DNA of 64,000 nt from Acinetobacter soli (GTDB lineage Bacteria; Pseudomonadota; Gammaproteobacteria; Pseudomonadales; Moraxellaceae). Below, one piece after another: positions 1 through 9,117 of this stretch. The position numbers and the translations under genes are program-made. The notes under the pieces were generated by a model that worked only from the letters and a program-made list of their open reading frames with translations, was not told where the DNA came from and did no database searches. The number at the start of each line of letters is the position of its first letter. The stretch's first letter is position 1. The stretch is from assembly GCF_000760595.1 (NCBI RefSeq), contig NZ_BBNM01000006.1, positions 62,001 through 126,000 on the forward strand. The letters are read 5' to 3'.

Positions 1-231
1 AATGAATTTGGAGGTTATAAAGACTCACAGAAGTTGTTGAATGTGGTACATCCATCCAAACATAGCGCTTTCTTTAGTTATCAGATTCCGAAGCTGAATA
101 ATAAAACGCATGGCGTTGCAAAATATCGTGATGATGGCGACTTTAACTTTCGAGAAATCAAAGTCACGTTAGATAAATCACAGCAACATTTGGTTGGCCC
201 GATTTTAAATTTCTATCAGTTTACTCATTAA
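1..231 (+). CDS. 3' end of an unrecognised protein gene (5' end outside window)
   Basis: An open frame runs from the first base of the window to a TAA at 229-231, giving 76 residues that end in NFYQFTH. No start codon with a ribosome site is needed because the frame is open to the window edge, so this is the C-terminal part of a longer protein. I do not recognise the family: the fragment is hydrophilic, with no membrane segment or cysteine. Its last 11 bases overlap the end of the convergent LysR gene. Confidence 0.6.
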   Translation, partial: NEFGGYKDSQKLLNVVHPSKHSAFFSYQIPKLNNKTHGVAKYRDDGDFNFREIKVTLDKSQQHLVGPILNFYQFTH

Positions 232-1144
232 TATTAACTACATTTTCAAATGACTGGCTGGCTTTCAACAGATTTAAAAAATGCGTCACACGGATATTGT
301 TGTCTTTGGCCCGATAAATTGCATAAATTGGTGCAATACATGGCTTTTTTGCTTCGAGTGACCGATAAACGATTTGTTTATTCCAGAAATCTTGAATGGA
401 TGCTGGCACAATTGACAACCCAATGCCTGCGGCAATCAAGTTTAAACTCGATGTAAGCCTTGGCGCTTCCTGAATAATATTTGGACTAAATCCAGCCTGA
501 TAGCAATTGGCTAAAATATTGTCGAACAAATCCTGACCAGCAAGACGCCGATATAAAACAAACTCAAAAGGTTCAAGGTCAATTAAACGAATCGTATCAG
601 GATGTTCTACCAAAGGATGGCTGGTTGGCAAAGCCACAATGAGAGGTTCGTTCAGTACATGCACACTGTGTAGTTCGGTTCTTACAGGGGCCGGTTTTCT
701 TAAAAATGCAATGTCTAGTTTCTCGTTCATGACTGAATCGATGAGCGCACCGCTGCTTTCTTCTTCTAGATGAATCGAGACCTGAGCAAACTGATCACGA
801 TATCGACGTAATAATGCAGGTAAAAATGGATGTAAGCCGACCGAATTGGTAAAGCCAATATTGAGCTGTCCAGCTTTACCCTGTGCAATGCTCTGTACTC
901 GTCTGGGAATGGCTTGTGCATGTGCCAAAATGGTGAGTGCCTCTTCATACAGTGCTTTGCCGGCTTCAGTTACTTCAACGCCACGAGGCAGTCGCTTAAG
1001 CAACTGAATTTCAAGCTCTTCTTCAAGGCTTTTAATCAGTCGTGTAAGAGGCGGTTGCTGCATGTGCAGACGCTGTGCTGCTCTGGAAATATTATTTTCC
1101 TCGACCACCGCCACAAAGGCATTGAGTTTATGAATATCAATCAT
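221..1144 (-). CDS. LysR-family transcriptional regulator, CatM/BenM-like
   Basis: A 307-residue LysR-type regulator of normal length. The winged helix-turn-helix lies in residues 1-60, with a recognition region (AAQRLHMQQPPLTRLIK, 22-38) very like that of Acinetobacter CatM and BenM; residues 90-300 form the effector-binding periplasmic-binding-protein fold. It is divergent from a chromate-transporter pair starting at 1248, and a perfect ATAC-N7-GTAT palindrome (the CatM/BenM site type) sits at 1149-1163, only 5 bases upstream of its ATG. The inference is that it represses itself and activates or represses the transporter pair in response to an unknown small effector. The chromate link comes from context only. 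Its 3' end overlaps the convergent partial gene by 11 bases. Confidence 0.9.
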   Translation of the reverse strand: MIDIHKLNAFVAVVEENNISRAAQRLHMQQPPLTRLIKSLEEELEIQLLKRLPRGVEVTEAGKALYEEALTILAHAQAIPRRVQSIAQGKAGQLNIGFTNSVGLHPFLPALLRRYRDQFAQVSIHLEEESSGALIDSVMNEKLDIAFLRKPAPVRTELHSVHVLNEPLIVALPTSHPLVEHPDTIRLIDLEPFEFVLYRRLAGQDLFDNILANCYQAGFSPNIIQEAPRLTSSLNLIAAGIGLSIVPASIQDFWNKQIVYRSLEAKKPCIAPIYAIYRAKDNNIRVTHFLNLLKASQSFENVVNINE

Positions 1145-1148
1145 TGCT

Positions 1149-1163
1149 ATACCTTTTTGGTAT
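1149..1163. promoter_or_regulatory. Probable LysR-type operator (ATAC-N7-GTAT palindrome)
   Basis: The sequence ATACCTTTTTGGTAT is a perfect 5-bp inverted repeat with a 5-base spacer, and equally reads ATAC-N7-GTAT, the site known for the Acinetobacter regulators BenM and CatM. It lies in the short gap between the lysR start (1144) and the chromate-transporter start (1248). A further ATACC half-site at 1193-1197 could be the activation subsite. No binding has been shown. Confidence 0.6.
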
Positions 1164-1247
1164 GTTTAATGGCAAAAATAGCATTTGTAAATATACCATG
1201 ATCGGCTCATGCTATGTCTATCAAAGATTCAACAGTATGAGGGTTTA

Positions 1248-1817
1248 ATGAAAGTACACGCCATGCCAATAGCCAGTGAACAGACATCTACGCCCAGTTG
1301 TAAGGCTTTGTTTATCGGGTTTATGAAACTTGGGCTCATGGGTTTTGGTGGAGTATTACCGCTGGCACATCGCATGATTGTTGAAGACCAGAAATGGCTC
1401 GATGAAGCACAATTTACCAATTTACTCGGAGTGTGCCAGCTTCTTCCCGGAGGCAATATTATTAATATGTCTGTTGCCATCGGGATGCAATTTCAAGGCG
1501 TAAAAGGTGCGTTCAGTTCAATTTTAGGGCTCATTTCAGCACCCACTTTGATTGTGCTGGGGTTGTATCAAATTTATGAACACTTTCAACATCTTCCAAC
1601 TGTAAGACACATGATTCAAGGCCTAGCCGCGGCCGCGGCCGGATTACTGTTTGCCACAGGTTTAAAAATGCTACGCCCGATCATGAAAAGTTACTTAACT
1701 GCCCTGACCATCGTGCTGACGTTTATATTTATGCTGATCGTGAAAATTCCTTTGGCGCTCACTTTACTGATTTTACTGGTCATCAATTTTGTCATTTTGG
1801 GAGCTCGAAAAGCATGA
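1248..1817 (+). CDS. Chromate transporter (ChrA family), first half of a split pair
   Basis: An inner-membrane protein of about 189 residues, corresponding to one half-domain of the CHR chromate ion transporter family. The N-terminal signature FGGVLPLAHRMIVE and the LLPGGNIINMSVAIG loop match the conserved CHR motifs, although the usual PGPN is PGGN here. Several hydrophobic helices follow. The ATG at 1248 is chosen because GAGGG at 1239-1243 precedes it; an ATG at 1209 is in frame but has no such site and would add a hydrophilic stretch. It overlaps the next gene by ATGA, so the two halves are translationally coupled and probably act as a heterodimer (short-chain CHR pair). The substrate could be chromate or another anion. 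Confidence 0.8.
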   Translation: MKVHAMPIASEQTSTPSCKALFIGFMKLGLMGFGGVLPLAHRMIVEDQKWLDEAQFTNLLGVCQLLPGGNIINMSVAIGMQFQGVKGAFSSILGLISAPTLIVLGLYQIYEHFQHLPTVRHMIQGLAAAAAGLLFATGLKMLRPIMKSYLTALTIVLTFIFMLIVKIPLALTLLILLVINFVILGARKA

Positions 1818-2341
1818 TATCGGTTTTGGTGGTTTTAGCAGGTGTTTTCGCACAATTGTCTGTATTGGCCTTTGGTGGAGGTAATGCCATTTTGCCTGAA
1901 ATGCAGCATCAGGTGGTGAATGTGCATCACTGGATGACGGCTGAGCAATTTAGTTCGCTATTTGCCATGGCACAGGCTGCACCCGGCCCAAATATGATGA
2001 TTATCCCCTTAATTGGCTGGCATGTTGCAGGCCCAGCTGGCTTGCTGGTGACCTCATTGGCAAAATTTGGCCCCTCATCGATTATCACTGTATATGCATT
2101 AAAATTCTGGGATCGATTTAAAGCGCATCCATTACGTGGTCGTTTTGAGCAGGCATTAAAACCCATTACAGTCGGTCTGGTTTTGGTCAGTGCATGGTTG
2201 ATTGCAGATGCATCAGCACAAAATATGTTTCTGATTGCGATTGTGGTATTTACTGCGGCAATGGGACTGGTCAAAAAAATTCATCCGTTATGGATCATGA
2301 TTTGTGGGGCAGGCTTAGGGGTTGTCTTTCTTGGCTCATGA
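1814..2341 (+). CDS. Chromate transporter (ChrA family), second half of a split pair
   Basis: A 175-residue membrane protein and the partner of the preceding gene, which it overlaps by 4 bases. It carries the CHR signatures FGGGNAILPEM near residue 22 and AQAAPGPNMMIIPLIGW near residues 52-69, with the canonical PGPN missing from its partner. Known short-chain CHR pairs transport anions as antiparallel heterodimers. The downstream gap (2342-2485) shows no obvious hairpin terminator. Confidence 0.8.
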   Translation: MISVLVVLAGVFAQLSVLAFGGGNAILPEMQHQVVNVHHWMTAEQFSSLFAMAQAAPGPNMMIIPLIGWHVAGPAGLLVTSLAKFGPSSIITVYALKFWDRFKAHPLRGRFEQALKPITVGLVLVSAWLIADASAQNMFLIAIVVFTAAMGLVKKIHPLWIMICGAGLGVVFLGS

Positions 2342-2485
2342 TTCACTTTTGCCAACAAGAGCAGCATCGCGATATTTTATGTATACAGTGTGAATAGTTC
2401 TTCACACAACTCCTCTCATTTCTCCCTACTCTCTGGCTAGGCATGTCGCATCATAGACCTATAAAACAAGGTCAAGGGTGTAAAT

Positions 2486-2677
2486 ATGACTAAATTAAAA
2501 GCGATACTCGCAAGCGTTCTGGTGACATCAACCGTACTCACAGCAGGCTGTGTAGTCGATCCATTTGGTTATGATGGTCCTCATCATCGAGATGGCCATG
2601 GTCGCTATGATCGAGACCATCGTGGATGGGATAACCGTGGACGTTATGATCATCGTGGTTGGGATGACCGCCGCTAA
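2486..2677 (+). CDS. Small His/Arg/Asp/Gly-rich lipoprotein
   Basis: A 63-residue predicted lipoprotein. Residues 1-21 form a lipoprotein signal peptide ending in LTAG before Cys22. The mature part is only about 40 residues and is dominated by H, R, D, G, Y and W in near-repeats (RYDRDHRGWDNRG, RYDHRGWDDRR). It is followed by a strong terminator at 2707-2738, so it is probably monocistronic. The composition could bind metal ions or nucleic acid or polyanionic surfaces, but no function can be assigned. Confidence 0.7.
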   Translation: MTKLKAILASVLVTSTVLTAGCVVDPFGYDGPHHRDGHGRYDRDHRGWDNRGRYDHRGWDDRR

Positions 2678-2706
2678 ATCAAATATCAAACAACGCTTTA
2701 AACATC

Positions 2707-2738
2707 AAAAAAGCCTTCATTGTACTGAAGGCTTTTTT
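2707..2738. terminator. Bidirectional Rho-independent terminator
   Basis: Stem GCCTTCA (2713-2719) pairs with TGAAGGC (2726-2732), flanked by A6 on the left and T6 on the right. It lies between the small lipoprotein gene and the convergent sbmA-like gene and can serve both. Confidence 0.9.
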
Positions 2739-2740
2739 AA

Positions 2741-3943
2741 TCAGGATGATTGATCCAAAATCGATTCAAATGCTTTTAAACGCTTACGAATAGAAAGCAA
2801 CTCAATAATCGTTTTCCACGAATTAATTAAATACTGGAATGAATCACGTACTTTATTGAATACTCCACCGATTTGATTGATCAAACCCAAACTTAGTTTA
2901 CCCGCTGCAATCGATGGAAATAACACAACCAAATTGTAGAGAATATCTAACTGACCATACCAAGTCGCAGTCAAGTTAAAATAAGCATAGTGAAAATAAA
3001 GACGAAAGTAATTTGTACGCACACGGCTAAATAATTCTTTCAGTGTTGCGGGTCTGGCACGGTCAGCATGATCTTCACCATAGACCAACTCTTTACGATA
3101 GGCCGCTTCCACTTTTTGATTATTAAATTGCAAGCCAGGCAATTTAATCCCGACCACCATCAAAAGTACCGTACCAAATACTGCCCAAACGATGGCGGCC
3201 CAAACCAACGAATGATTGAGCTCACCAATAATCGGAACGACGGGTACATATTTGGAAAGCTGAAACAATAACGGTAAAAAGGCAATCAAGGTCATCATGG
3301 CCTTGACCAGTTCAACTCCCAAGTCTTCCATAATAGTGGCAAAACGCATGGTGTCTTCTTGCACACGCTGTGAGGCACCTTCGATGTGGCGGAGCTTATC
3401 CCAATGCGCTGTATAGAAATCATTCATTGCAGTACGCCAGCGAAAGACGTAATGGCTGGTAAAGAAGGAATTCACGACAGCCAGCGTTACCCCCACCATG
3501 GCAATATAAAGAAAAACTAGGGTTTCTTTATACAAATCCATGATGTTACCGCCACCATTGGTCAGCATACTCTGAATGAGATCCCAAAATGGGACATACC
3601 ACGCATTGACCAAAACACTGATTTGTACGCCAAACCAGATATTAAATAAAATAAATGCACTTCCCCATATCGACCAGCGTTGCCAAGGGTTGTCTGACAG
3701 CATTTTCCAGAACCCAGCAAAAAGCGCGGTTGCGATAAAAAACCAGATATAAAACCATATAAATGCGGGAGACCAAAAACGTGCAACACTTACCGCCAGC
3801 TCCGCATCGGCATAGCCCTTAGGAAAGCCAACAAATTCGCCCCAGTGTTTTCCACCCGAGTACCACAGCAGCAGATTGATACCAAACCAAAAAATGAGGG
3901 ATAAAACAAACCACTTCGGTTTTGGAAAAAATGATTTAAACAT
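2741..3943 (-). CDS. sbmA: SbmA/BacA-family peptide antibiotic transporter
   Basis: A 400-residue inner-membrane protein close in length to E. coli SbmA (406). It begins FKSFFPKPKWF and has about seven to eight hydrophobic helices, with the family-typical stretches around residues 165-200 (FTSHYVFRWRTAMNDFYTAHW) and 300-360. SbmA/BacA proteins are proton-driven importers that take up antimicrobial peptides such as microcin B17, Bac7 and bleomycin; no ATPase domain is present, as expected. The gene stands alone, ends at a terminator shared with the convergent lipoprotein gene, and its promoter must lie in 3944-4212. Confidence 0.88.
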   Translation of the reverse strand: MFKSFFPKPKWFVLSLIFWFGINLLLWYSGGKHWGEFVGFPKGYADAELAVSVARFWSPAFIWFYIWFFIATALFAGFWKMLSDNPWQRWSIWGSAFILFNIWFGVQISVLVNAWYVPFWDLIQSMLTNGGGNIMDLYKETLVFLYIAMVGVTLAVVNSFFTSHYVFRWRTAMNDFYTAHWDKLRHIEGASQRVQEDTMRFATIMEDLGVELVKAMMTLIAFLPLLFQLSKYVPVVPIIGELNHSLVWAAIVWAVFGTVLLMVVGIKLPGLQFNNQKVEAAYRKELVYGEDHADRARPATLKELFSRVRTNYFRLYFHYAYFNLTATWYGQLDILYNLVVLFPSIAAGKLSLGLINQIGGVFNKVRDSFQYLINSWKTIIELLSIRKRLKAFESILDQSS

Positions 3944-4212
3944 GGTAAATTTTTATTCCTTCATGACGAATCGTCGCATTTGAATCAAGCCTAAAGCGTG
4001 AAACTTAAATTTAACCTAAACGATATTTATCGTCTCGTTGTAGATTGATCCAATTTCCTGTTCTTTTAATCATTTTTTGTAACAAGTGCAAGCACCAAAG
4101 CATCTTCATACAATATCGCCATTGAGCCAGCTCAAAAACTCATTTTTTTGCAACGTAAAAAGCGTATGATAAAAGCGAAAATCACAATACATAATCATAA
4201 CAGGACCCTAAA

Positions 4213-4791
4213 ATGACAAAACAGATTCTCATGCTGGTTGGTGACTATGCAGAAGACTATGAAACCATGGTGCCTTTTCAGTTTTTAACTGCTTTAGGCT
4301 ATGACGTGCATGCGGTATGTCCCGATAAAATTGAAGGCGATCATATCGCCACAGCCATTCATGACTTTGAAGGTGAACAAACCTACAGTGAAAAGCGCGG
4401 TCACAATTTTGCCATCAACTATAATTTTGAAAACGTACAACCCGATCAATATGTCGGCTTGGTCATTCCGGGCGGACGAGCGCCCGAATATCTGCGCATG
4501 AATGCACGCGTGATTGCCATTGTGCAGGCCTTCGATCAGGCCAAAAAACCCATTGCGGCGGTGTGTCATGGCGCACAAATTCTGGCGGCAGCAGACGTTT
4601 TAAAAGGTAAAACCTGTTCGGCTTATCCCGCTTGTGCTGCCGAAGTTAAACTGGCTGGTGGAACCTTTGCCGATATTTCCGTGACCGATGCCGTGACTGA
4701 TGGTCATTTGATTACCGCACCCGCATGGCCTGCCCATCCTGAGTGGCTGGCACAATTTATTAAAGCCTTGGGAGCAACCGTTCAGCTTTAA
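4213..4791 (+). CDS. DJ-1/PfpI-family protein (putative glyoxalase/deglycase or amidotransferase-like)
   Basis: A 192-residue cytosolic protein of the DJ-1/PfpI superfamily. The nucleophile elbow AAVCHGAQ places the reactive cysteine at residue 118, followed by His119; Glu14 or Glu17 in DYAEDYE near the N terminus would be the partner acid, and [12 protein letters not shown] is the conserved loop. AGGACC precedes the ATG at a normal distance. Members of this family act as stress chaperones, proteases or glyoxalase III-like enzymes, so the exact reaction is unknown. The downstream patatin gene converges with a gap of only 14 bases. Confidence 0.85.
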   Translation: MTKQILMLVGDYAEDYETMVPFQFLTALGYDVHAVCPDKIEGDHIATAIHDFEGEQTYSEKRGHNFAINYNFENVQPDQYVGLVIPGGRAPEYLRMNARVIAIVQAFDQAKKPIAAVCHGAQILAAADVLKGKTCSAYPACAAEVKLAGGTFADISVTDAVTDGHLITAPAWPAHPEWLAQFIKALGATVQL

Positions 4792-4805
4792 TACCATTTT
4801 TGTTT

Positions 4806-5756
4806 TTACGGCTGCTTGGCCTGCGCATCGACATTATGCAGATCAAGTGCCGTTTGAATCGCATCTAATTTTTTTTGTGCAGCATTGATGCCCGCCTGAA
4901 TGGTGGCCTCACGTTCCTTTACATCAAAGATATGTGCTTTTTCATAAAGTTCTGGCTGAATCACAATATCAGCGTGTTTGAGTTCTTCATCCGCTAAACG
5001 GTTTTGCATAATATTAATGTTCTGGTTAAACAGTCCCCAGATGTTGGTGGTTTCTGTATGGATGGGCTGTGCCAGAATATCGACTGCAATAACGACGTCT
5101 GCACCGAGTGATCGGGCAACTTCGACCGGTACAGGGCTGACCAGTCCACCATCGACATATTCTTTATTTTGAATTTTAGTAGGTACAAACATACTCGGAA
5201 TCGAAATTGACGCTCGAACGGCTTGCCCGGTATTGCCCTGATTAAAAATGGTTTGTTTGCCTTGCTTAAGCTCGGTTGCCACCACAAACATCGGAATTTT
5301 CATGTGCTCGAGTGGCTGATGATTAACTTGCTGATTGACATAATCCTCAACTTTTTTACCATCAAAAAAGCCTTTTTTATCGAGGGTCAGTTCACGCACA
5401 TCGCCCACTTTTAAATTAAGCGCGATATCTCGTAACTCACTCGATGTTTTTCCGCTGGCATAAATCGCGCCCACAATACTGCCTGCACTGGTGCCCACGA
5501 TAAAATCTGGACGGATACCATGCTGTTCAAGTACTTCAATCACGCCAATGTGTGCATAGCCACGCGCACCACCACTGCCCAAGACCAGCGCCACAACCGG
5601 GCGTTGCTGCTTGATCGATGCAAAGGAAGCTGCGACCTGATCACGCTGTGTTTCTAGTAAAGGCTGCGCAATTGGTTGATGCTTTTCTACGGGTGCGTGT
5701 TGACACCCTGCAAGTATCAGGGAAAATCCAAACAGTAGAATAGACAGACATCTCAT
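4806..5756 (-). CDS. Patatin-like phospholipase, predicted lipoprotein (RssA-like)
   Basis: A 316-residue patatin-domain protein with a lipoprotein signal peptide (LAGC, Cys18). The patatin motifs are all present: the glycine-rich oxyanion loop GSGGARGYAHIG (60-71), the nucleophile elbow GTSAGS with Ser90, and the catalytic DGG with Asp202 in YVDGGLVSP. It should hydrolyse acyl chains of phospholipids or other lipids at the periplasmic side of a membrane. The C-terminal 70 residues are helical and polar. It is transcribed towards, and ends next to, the DJ-1 gene. Confidence 0.88.
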   Translation of the reverse strand: MRCLSILLFGFSLILAGCQHAPVEKHQPIAQPLLETQRDQVAASFASIKQQRPVVALVLGSGGARGYAHIGVIEVLEQHGIRPDFIVGTSAGSIVGAIYASGKTSSELRDIALNLKVGDVRELTLDKKGFFDGKKVEDYVNQQVNHQPLEHMKIPMFVVATELKQGKQTIFNQGNTGQAVRASISIPSMFVPTKIQNKEYVDGGLVSPVPVEVARSLGADVVIAVDILAQPIHTETTNIWGLFNQNINIMQNRLADEELKHADIVIQPELYEKAHIFDVKEREATIQAGINAAQKKLDAIQTALDLHNVDAQAKQP

Positions 5757-5844
5757 TGCAATAAAAAACCTTTATCCTGTTTTTTTTGTTTGGCAAGTTT
5801 AGTCGCATGTTACAAGAAAAGCTGTATCGAATTTATATCAGCTC

Positions 5845-5882
5845 AAAAAAAAGCAGCCTGTGAAACAGACTGCTTTTTTATT
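5845..5882 (-). terminator. Terminator downstream of the AGCS symporter gene
   Basis: An imperfect stem formed by GCAG-c-CTGT and ACAG-a-CTGC (5853-5873) has A8 before and T7 after it. It lies 3' of the leftward symporter gene that ends at 5894. Confidence 0.75.
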
Positions 5883-5893
5883 TTGAATTTTAA

Positions 5894-7393
5894 TTACCAG
5901 ATATCGCTATCGACTTTTTTCTTCATCTCAGGATATTGATCAATCTTGAATTCAGGGTTTTTGATTCCCTTTTTCATTTGTTCACGATAATCCTTGAGAA
6001 GCTTACGAACAAATGGCGTGAGCAACAAAATCGCAATCAGGTTGATGGTCGCCATAATACCCATAAACAGATCGGCCATCGACCAAACCAACGGAACACT
6101 GCTGATTGCGCCAAAGTAAACCATGAACAATACAAAAATACGGAAGATAAACATGACTTTCGGGCTGTTATTGATGAACTGCATATTGCCTTCTGCATAG
6201 GCATAGTTGCCCAGCACAGCCGAATAACAGAACAAAAATAGCAATACCGCAAGAAAATCACCGCCCCAGCTACCTAGCTGTGATTCAAGCGCACGCTGGG
6301 TCATTTCAACCCCAATGGTGCCACCATCGTGATAAACACCCGAAATCAGGATAATCAATGCCGTTGAGGTACATACAATGAAGGTATCTACAAATACACC
6401 GAGCATCTGTACCAAGCCCTGATCGACTGGATGTTTCACTTCAGATGCAGCAGCGGCGTTCGGTGCAGAACCCATCCCCGCTTCATTTGAAAATAGACCG
6501 CGCTTGATGCCCTGCATCATGGCCAATGAAATCATTCCACCAAAAAAGCCTCCTGCCGCTGCTTTAAACTCAAATGCTTCGGTGAAGATCAGTTTAAAAA
6601 CATCAGGCAAAATATCGTAGTTGATGACTGCAATATATAATGCAGCCGCCAAATACAAACCTGCTTTAATTGGAACAAACATTTCAGCAAATTTGGCAAT
6701 ACGTTTGATACCACCAAAAATGGCAATTGCCACCAATACCACCAAAGCCAAGCCAACCCAAGATACTTCGAAGTTGAGGCCGCCAAGAGGCAAGATGATA
6801 TTGGCTTTATCCCAGCCCCAAGAGTGCGAGGTTGCATTGGCAATCGCATTGATTTGTACTGAGTTAAATACAAAACCATAGGTAAAAATAAGAGAAATGG
6901 CAAACACAAAGCCGAATGTTTTACTCTTTAATCCCTGAGTAATGTAGTAGGCAGGTCCACCGCGGAACTGTTTAGTTTGCGTGTCACGAACTTTAAACAA
7001 CTGAGCCAGTGTAGATTCGGTAAATGCCGAGCTCATACCCAATAATGCAGTTACCCACATCCAAAACACTGCGCCAGGCCCACCTAACGCAATCGCGATC
7101 GCCACACCGGCGATATTTCCAACCCCAACACGGCTTGCAAGACCAGTTACAAAGGCCTGAAACGGCGTAATACCGTGTTCATCTTCACCGTCTTTACGGC
7201 TTCCCTTCATGACTCGAATACTTTGCCAGAACATACGAATTTGCACCGCTTTGGTTGCGATGGTGTAAAACGTACCTGCTGCCAGCAAGAAAACGACCAG
7301 AAAATCCCATAAAGGATCATTAAAAAAGCTGACCCAAGACATCAGGGTTGCAGTTAATTGTTCATTCATATCTGAAACACTTGTGTTTACCAT
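5894..7393 (-). CDS. Sodium:alanine/glycine symporter (AGCS family, AlsT-like)
   Basis: A 499-residue polytopic membrane protein with the AGCS signature region FVTGLASRVGVGNIAGVAIAI (split around residues 85-105) and the conserved GIKRGLFSNEAGMGSAPNAAAA block around residues 288-310. Known family members import alanine or glycine with sodium. Length and motif order are complete. It follows gltS on the same strand, but a terminator at 7431-7460 separates them, so it is probably a separate transcription unit. Confidence 0.92.
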   Translation of the reverse strand: MVNTSVSDMNEQLTATLMSWVSFFNDPLWDFLVVFLLAAGTFYTIATKAVQIRMFWQSIRVMKGSRKDGEDEHGITPFQAFVTGLASRVGVGNIAGVAIAIALGGPGAVFWMWVTALLGMSSAFTESTLAQLFKVRDTQTKQFRGGPAYYITQGLKSKTFGFVFAISLIFTYGFVFNSVQINAIANATSHSWGWDKANIILPLGGLNFEVSWVGLALVVLVAIAIFGGIKRIAKFAEMFVPIKAGLYLAAALYIAVINYDILPDVFKLIFTEAFEFKAAAGGFFGGMISLAMMQGIKRGLFSNEAGMGSAPNAAAASEVKHPVDQGLVQMLGVFVDTFIVCTSTALIILISGVYHDGGTIGVEMTQRALESQLGSWGGDFLAVLLFLFCYSAVLGNYAYAEGNMQFINNSPKVMFIFRIFVLFMVYFGAISSVPLVWSMADLFMGIMATINLIAILLLTPFVRKLLKDYREQMKKGIKNPEFKIDQYPEMKKKVDSDIW

Positions 7394-7430
7394 ATCACTA
7401 TGGTGTCTATCTAAATCCCACTAAATAAAT

Positions 7431-7460
7431 AAAAAAGCCTCTACAATCAGAGGCTTTTTT
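7431..7460 (-). terminator. Terminator downstream of gltS
   Basis: Stem GCCTCT/AGAGGC with loop ACAATC, flanked by A6 and T6, placed just 3' of the leftward gltS gene and upstream of the AGCS symporter start. Confidence 0.85.
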
Positions 7461-7507
7461 ACTTATCGACATTTTGAATCAATGTGCCCTAAATCATTTC
7501 TCTAGTT

Positions 7508-8743
7508 TCACACAAAAAACTTAAGAATTACTTGAATTACGGTCGCATTGATTAAATCAACAAAAAATGCACCACACAGTGGAACAATTAAAAAAGCTTT
7601 ATGAGATGGCCCATACATATTGGTGATCGCTTGCATATTCGCGACGGCGGTAGGCGTTGCCCCCATCCCAAAACCACAATGCCCGGCTGCAAGAACAGCA
7701 GCATCATAATTCTTGCCCATGACCTTGAAGGTCACGAAAGCTGCGTATAATGCCATTGTTAAGGTTTGTGCTGCAAGGATAATCACTAAAGGACCAGCCA
7801 AATCGACCAATTGCCAGAGTTTGAGCGATAAAAGTGCCATGGCCAGATACAACGATAACGATGCATTGCCGAATACATCAATCGCGCGATCAAAAATATC
7901 GACACGAAAAATGCTTTCCAATACGTTACGTAAAATGACGCCGCCGCCAAGCGCCCACACAAATGTAGGTAGCTCAAACCAGGTGCCTTTACTGTAACCG
8001 GTCATGAATTCTGCAAAGGCCAGACACGCTGCAAACATCCCCAATGTGGTAATGGCATTGTCTGCCGTGATGAGACGTACTTGATGCGGATTTTCAAATG
8101 GCGCAAGATTTTCAGGATGCTCATCAACATGCGTATCTCGATTACGAATTTGTGCGTCGGTTCGAGCATGCGACAATTGATGGCGTTGAATCAGAAACTT
8201 GGCCAAAGGCCCGCCAATAATCCCGCCGATAATCAAGCCAAAGGTCGCACTGGCCATGCCGAGTGCCAAAGCGCCCTGAATACCATGTTGAGTCTCTAGA
8301 ATTTCTCCCCACGCCCCTGCAGTACCATGCCCACCTGTAAGTGTAATCGAACCTGCGATTAATCCAATTAACGGATCGATACCCAGCAAGGTGGCCAGAC
8401 TCATGCCAACCAAGTTTTGCACGACAATAAACGAAGCAACGCAGACCAAGAAAATTACCAGCCCAATACCGCCTTCTTTGAGCTTGGCAAAGTGCGCACT
8501 TAAACCAATCGAAGCAAAGAAAATCAGCATAAAACTGGTCTGGAGTTCACTACTAAAAGTAATGCTGTAGCCCCAGATCGAATGCACCACCAATGACAAC
8601 AGCGCAGCAACAAGGCCACCTGCGACTGGTTCAGGAATGTTGTAACGTCTCAGAAAGTCAATTTTATTGACTAAAAATCGCCCTAAAAGTAATACGATGA
8701 CCGCTGCAATCAACGTATAAAAGGCATTAAATGTAAATTCCAT
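7508..8743 (-). CDS. gltS: Sodium/glutamate symporter GltS
   Basis: A 411-residue membrane protein matching GltS (E. coli 401). It shows the two inverted re-entrant-loop halves: SITLTGGHGTAGAWGEI around residues 133-150 and AAGHCGFGMGATPTAVANM around residues 355-375, both characteristic of the family. GltS imports L- or D-glutamate with sodium. A polar cytoplasmic segment around residues 185-215 links the halves. It faces away from the nitroreductase gene across a 374-base intergenic region. Confidence 0.95.
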   Translation of the reverse strand: MEFTFNAFYTLIAAVIVLLLGRFLVNKIDFLRRYNIPEPVAGGLVAALLSLVVHSIWGYSITFSSELQTSFMLIFFASIGLSAHFAKLKEGGIGLVIFLVCVASFIVVQNLVGMSLATLLGIDPLIGLIAGSITLTGGHGTAGAWGEILETQHGIQGALALGMASATFGLIIGGIIGGPLAKFLIQRHQLSHARTDAQIRNRDTHVDEHPENLAPFENPHQVRLITADNAITTLGMFAACLAFAEFMTGYSKGTWFELPTFVWALGGGVILRNVLESIFRVDIFDRAIDVFGNASLSLYLAMALLSLKLWQLVDLAGPLVIILAAQTLTMALYAAFVTFKVMGKNYDAAVLAAGHCGFGMGATPTAVANMQAITNMYGPSHKAFLIVPLCGAFFVDLINATVIQVILKFFV

Positions 8744-9117
8744 ATATTTTCCATTTAACTCTCAAGCATTTAATCGATTTTCATTCTTCTAATATGTGAA
8801 TGATAAAGATGACTAAACGGAACCTTGAGAACAATTACCCAAAAGAAGTGAAACAGAAAGATGAATTCAGATAAGAACAAACAGTTTGATTTGAAGCAAA
8901 GCTAAAAATCATAAGGCGTTCAGTATAGTATACTATTACAGTAGACACCGTATTTTTGCTGTAATTGTGGCGATTTTTTACGCAATATCACTCATTTTTT
9001 CATAGTTCCAGTTGCAGTTTATCTACTACAGTCTGTTTTTGATTTTATAAAATCGGTTTAAAAATTGCAGATGAATCCTTTATAGTGGAGGCATTAAAAA
9101 ACGGATAAGGAACGCCC
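8744..9117. other. 374-base intergenic region between divergent gltS and nitroreductase genes
   Basis: No coding frame or RNA gene is apparent. The region must hold the divergent promoters. It contains a 10-bp palindrome TAGTATACTA at 8926-8935, and TATAGTGGAGG near 9080 resembles a -10 element for the rightward nitroreductase, but no convincing -35 element could be paired with it. Confidence 0.4.

Noticed and set aside
1209..2341. Frameshifted single chrA gene
   Set aside because: The two halves overlap by ATGA and each has its own complete CHR domain, which is the normal layout of short-chain CHR pairs, so a frameshift is not needed.
8921..8940. A mobile-element end or att site at the TAGTATACTA palindrome
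   Set aside because: No matching partner repeat or transposase/integrase gene is seen in the window.
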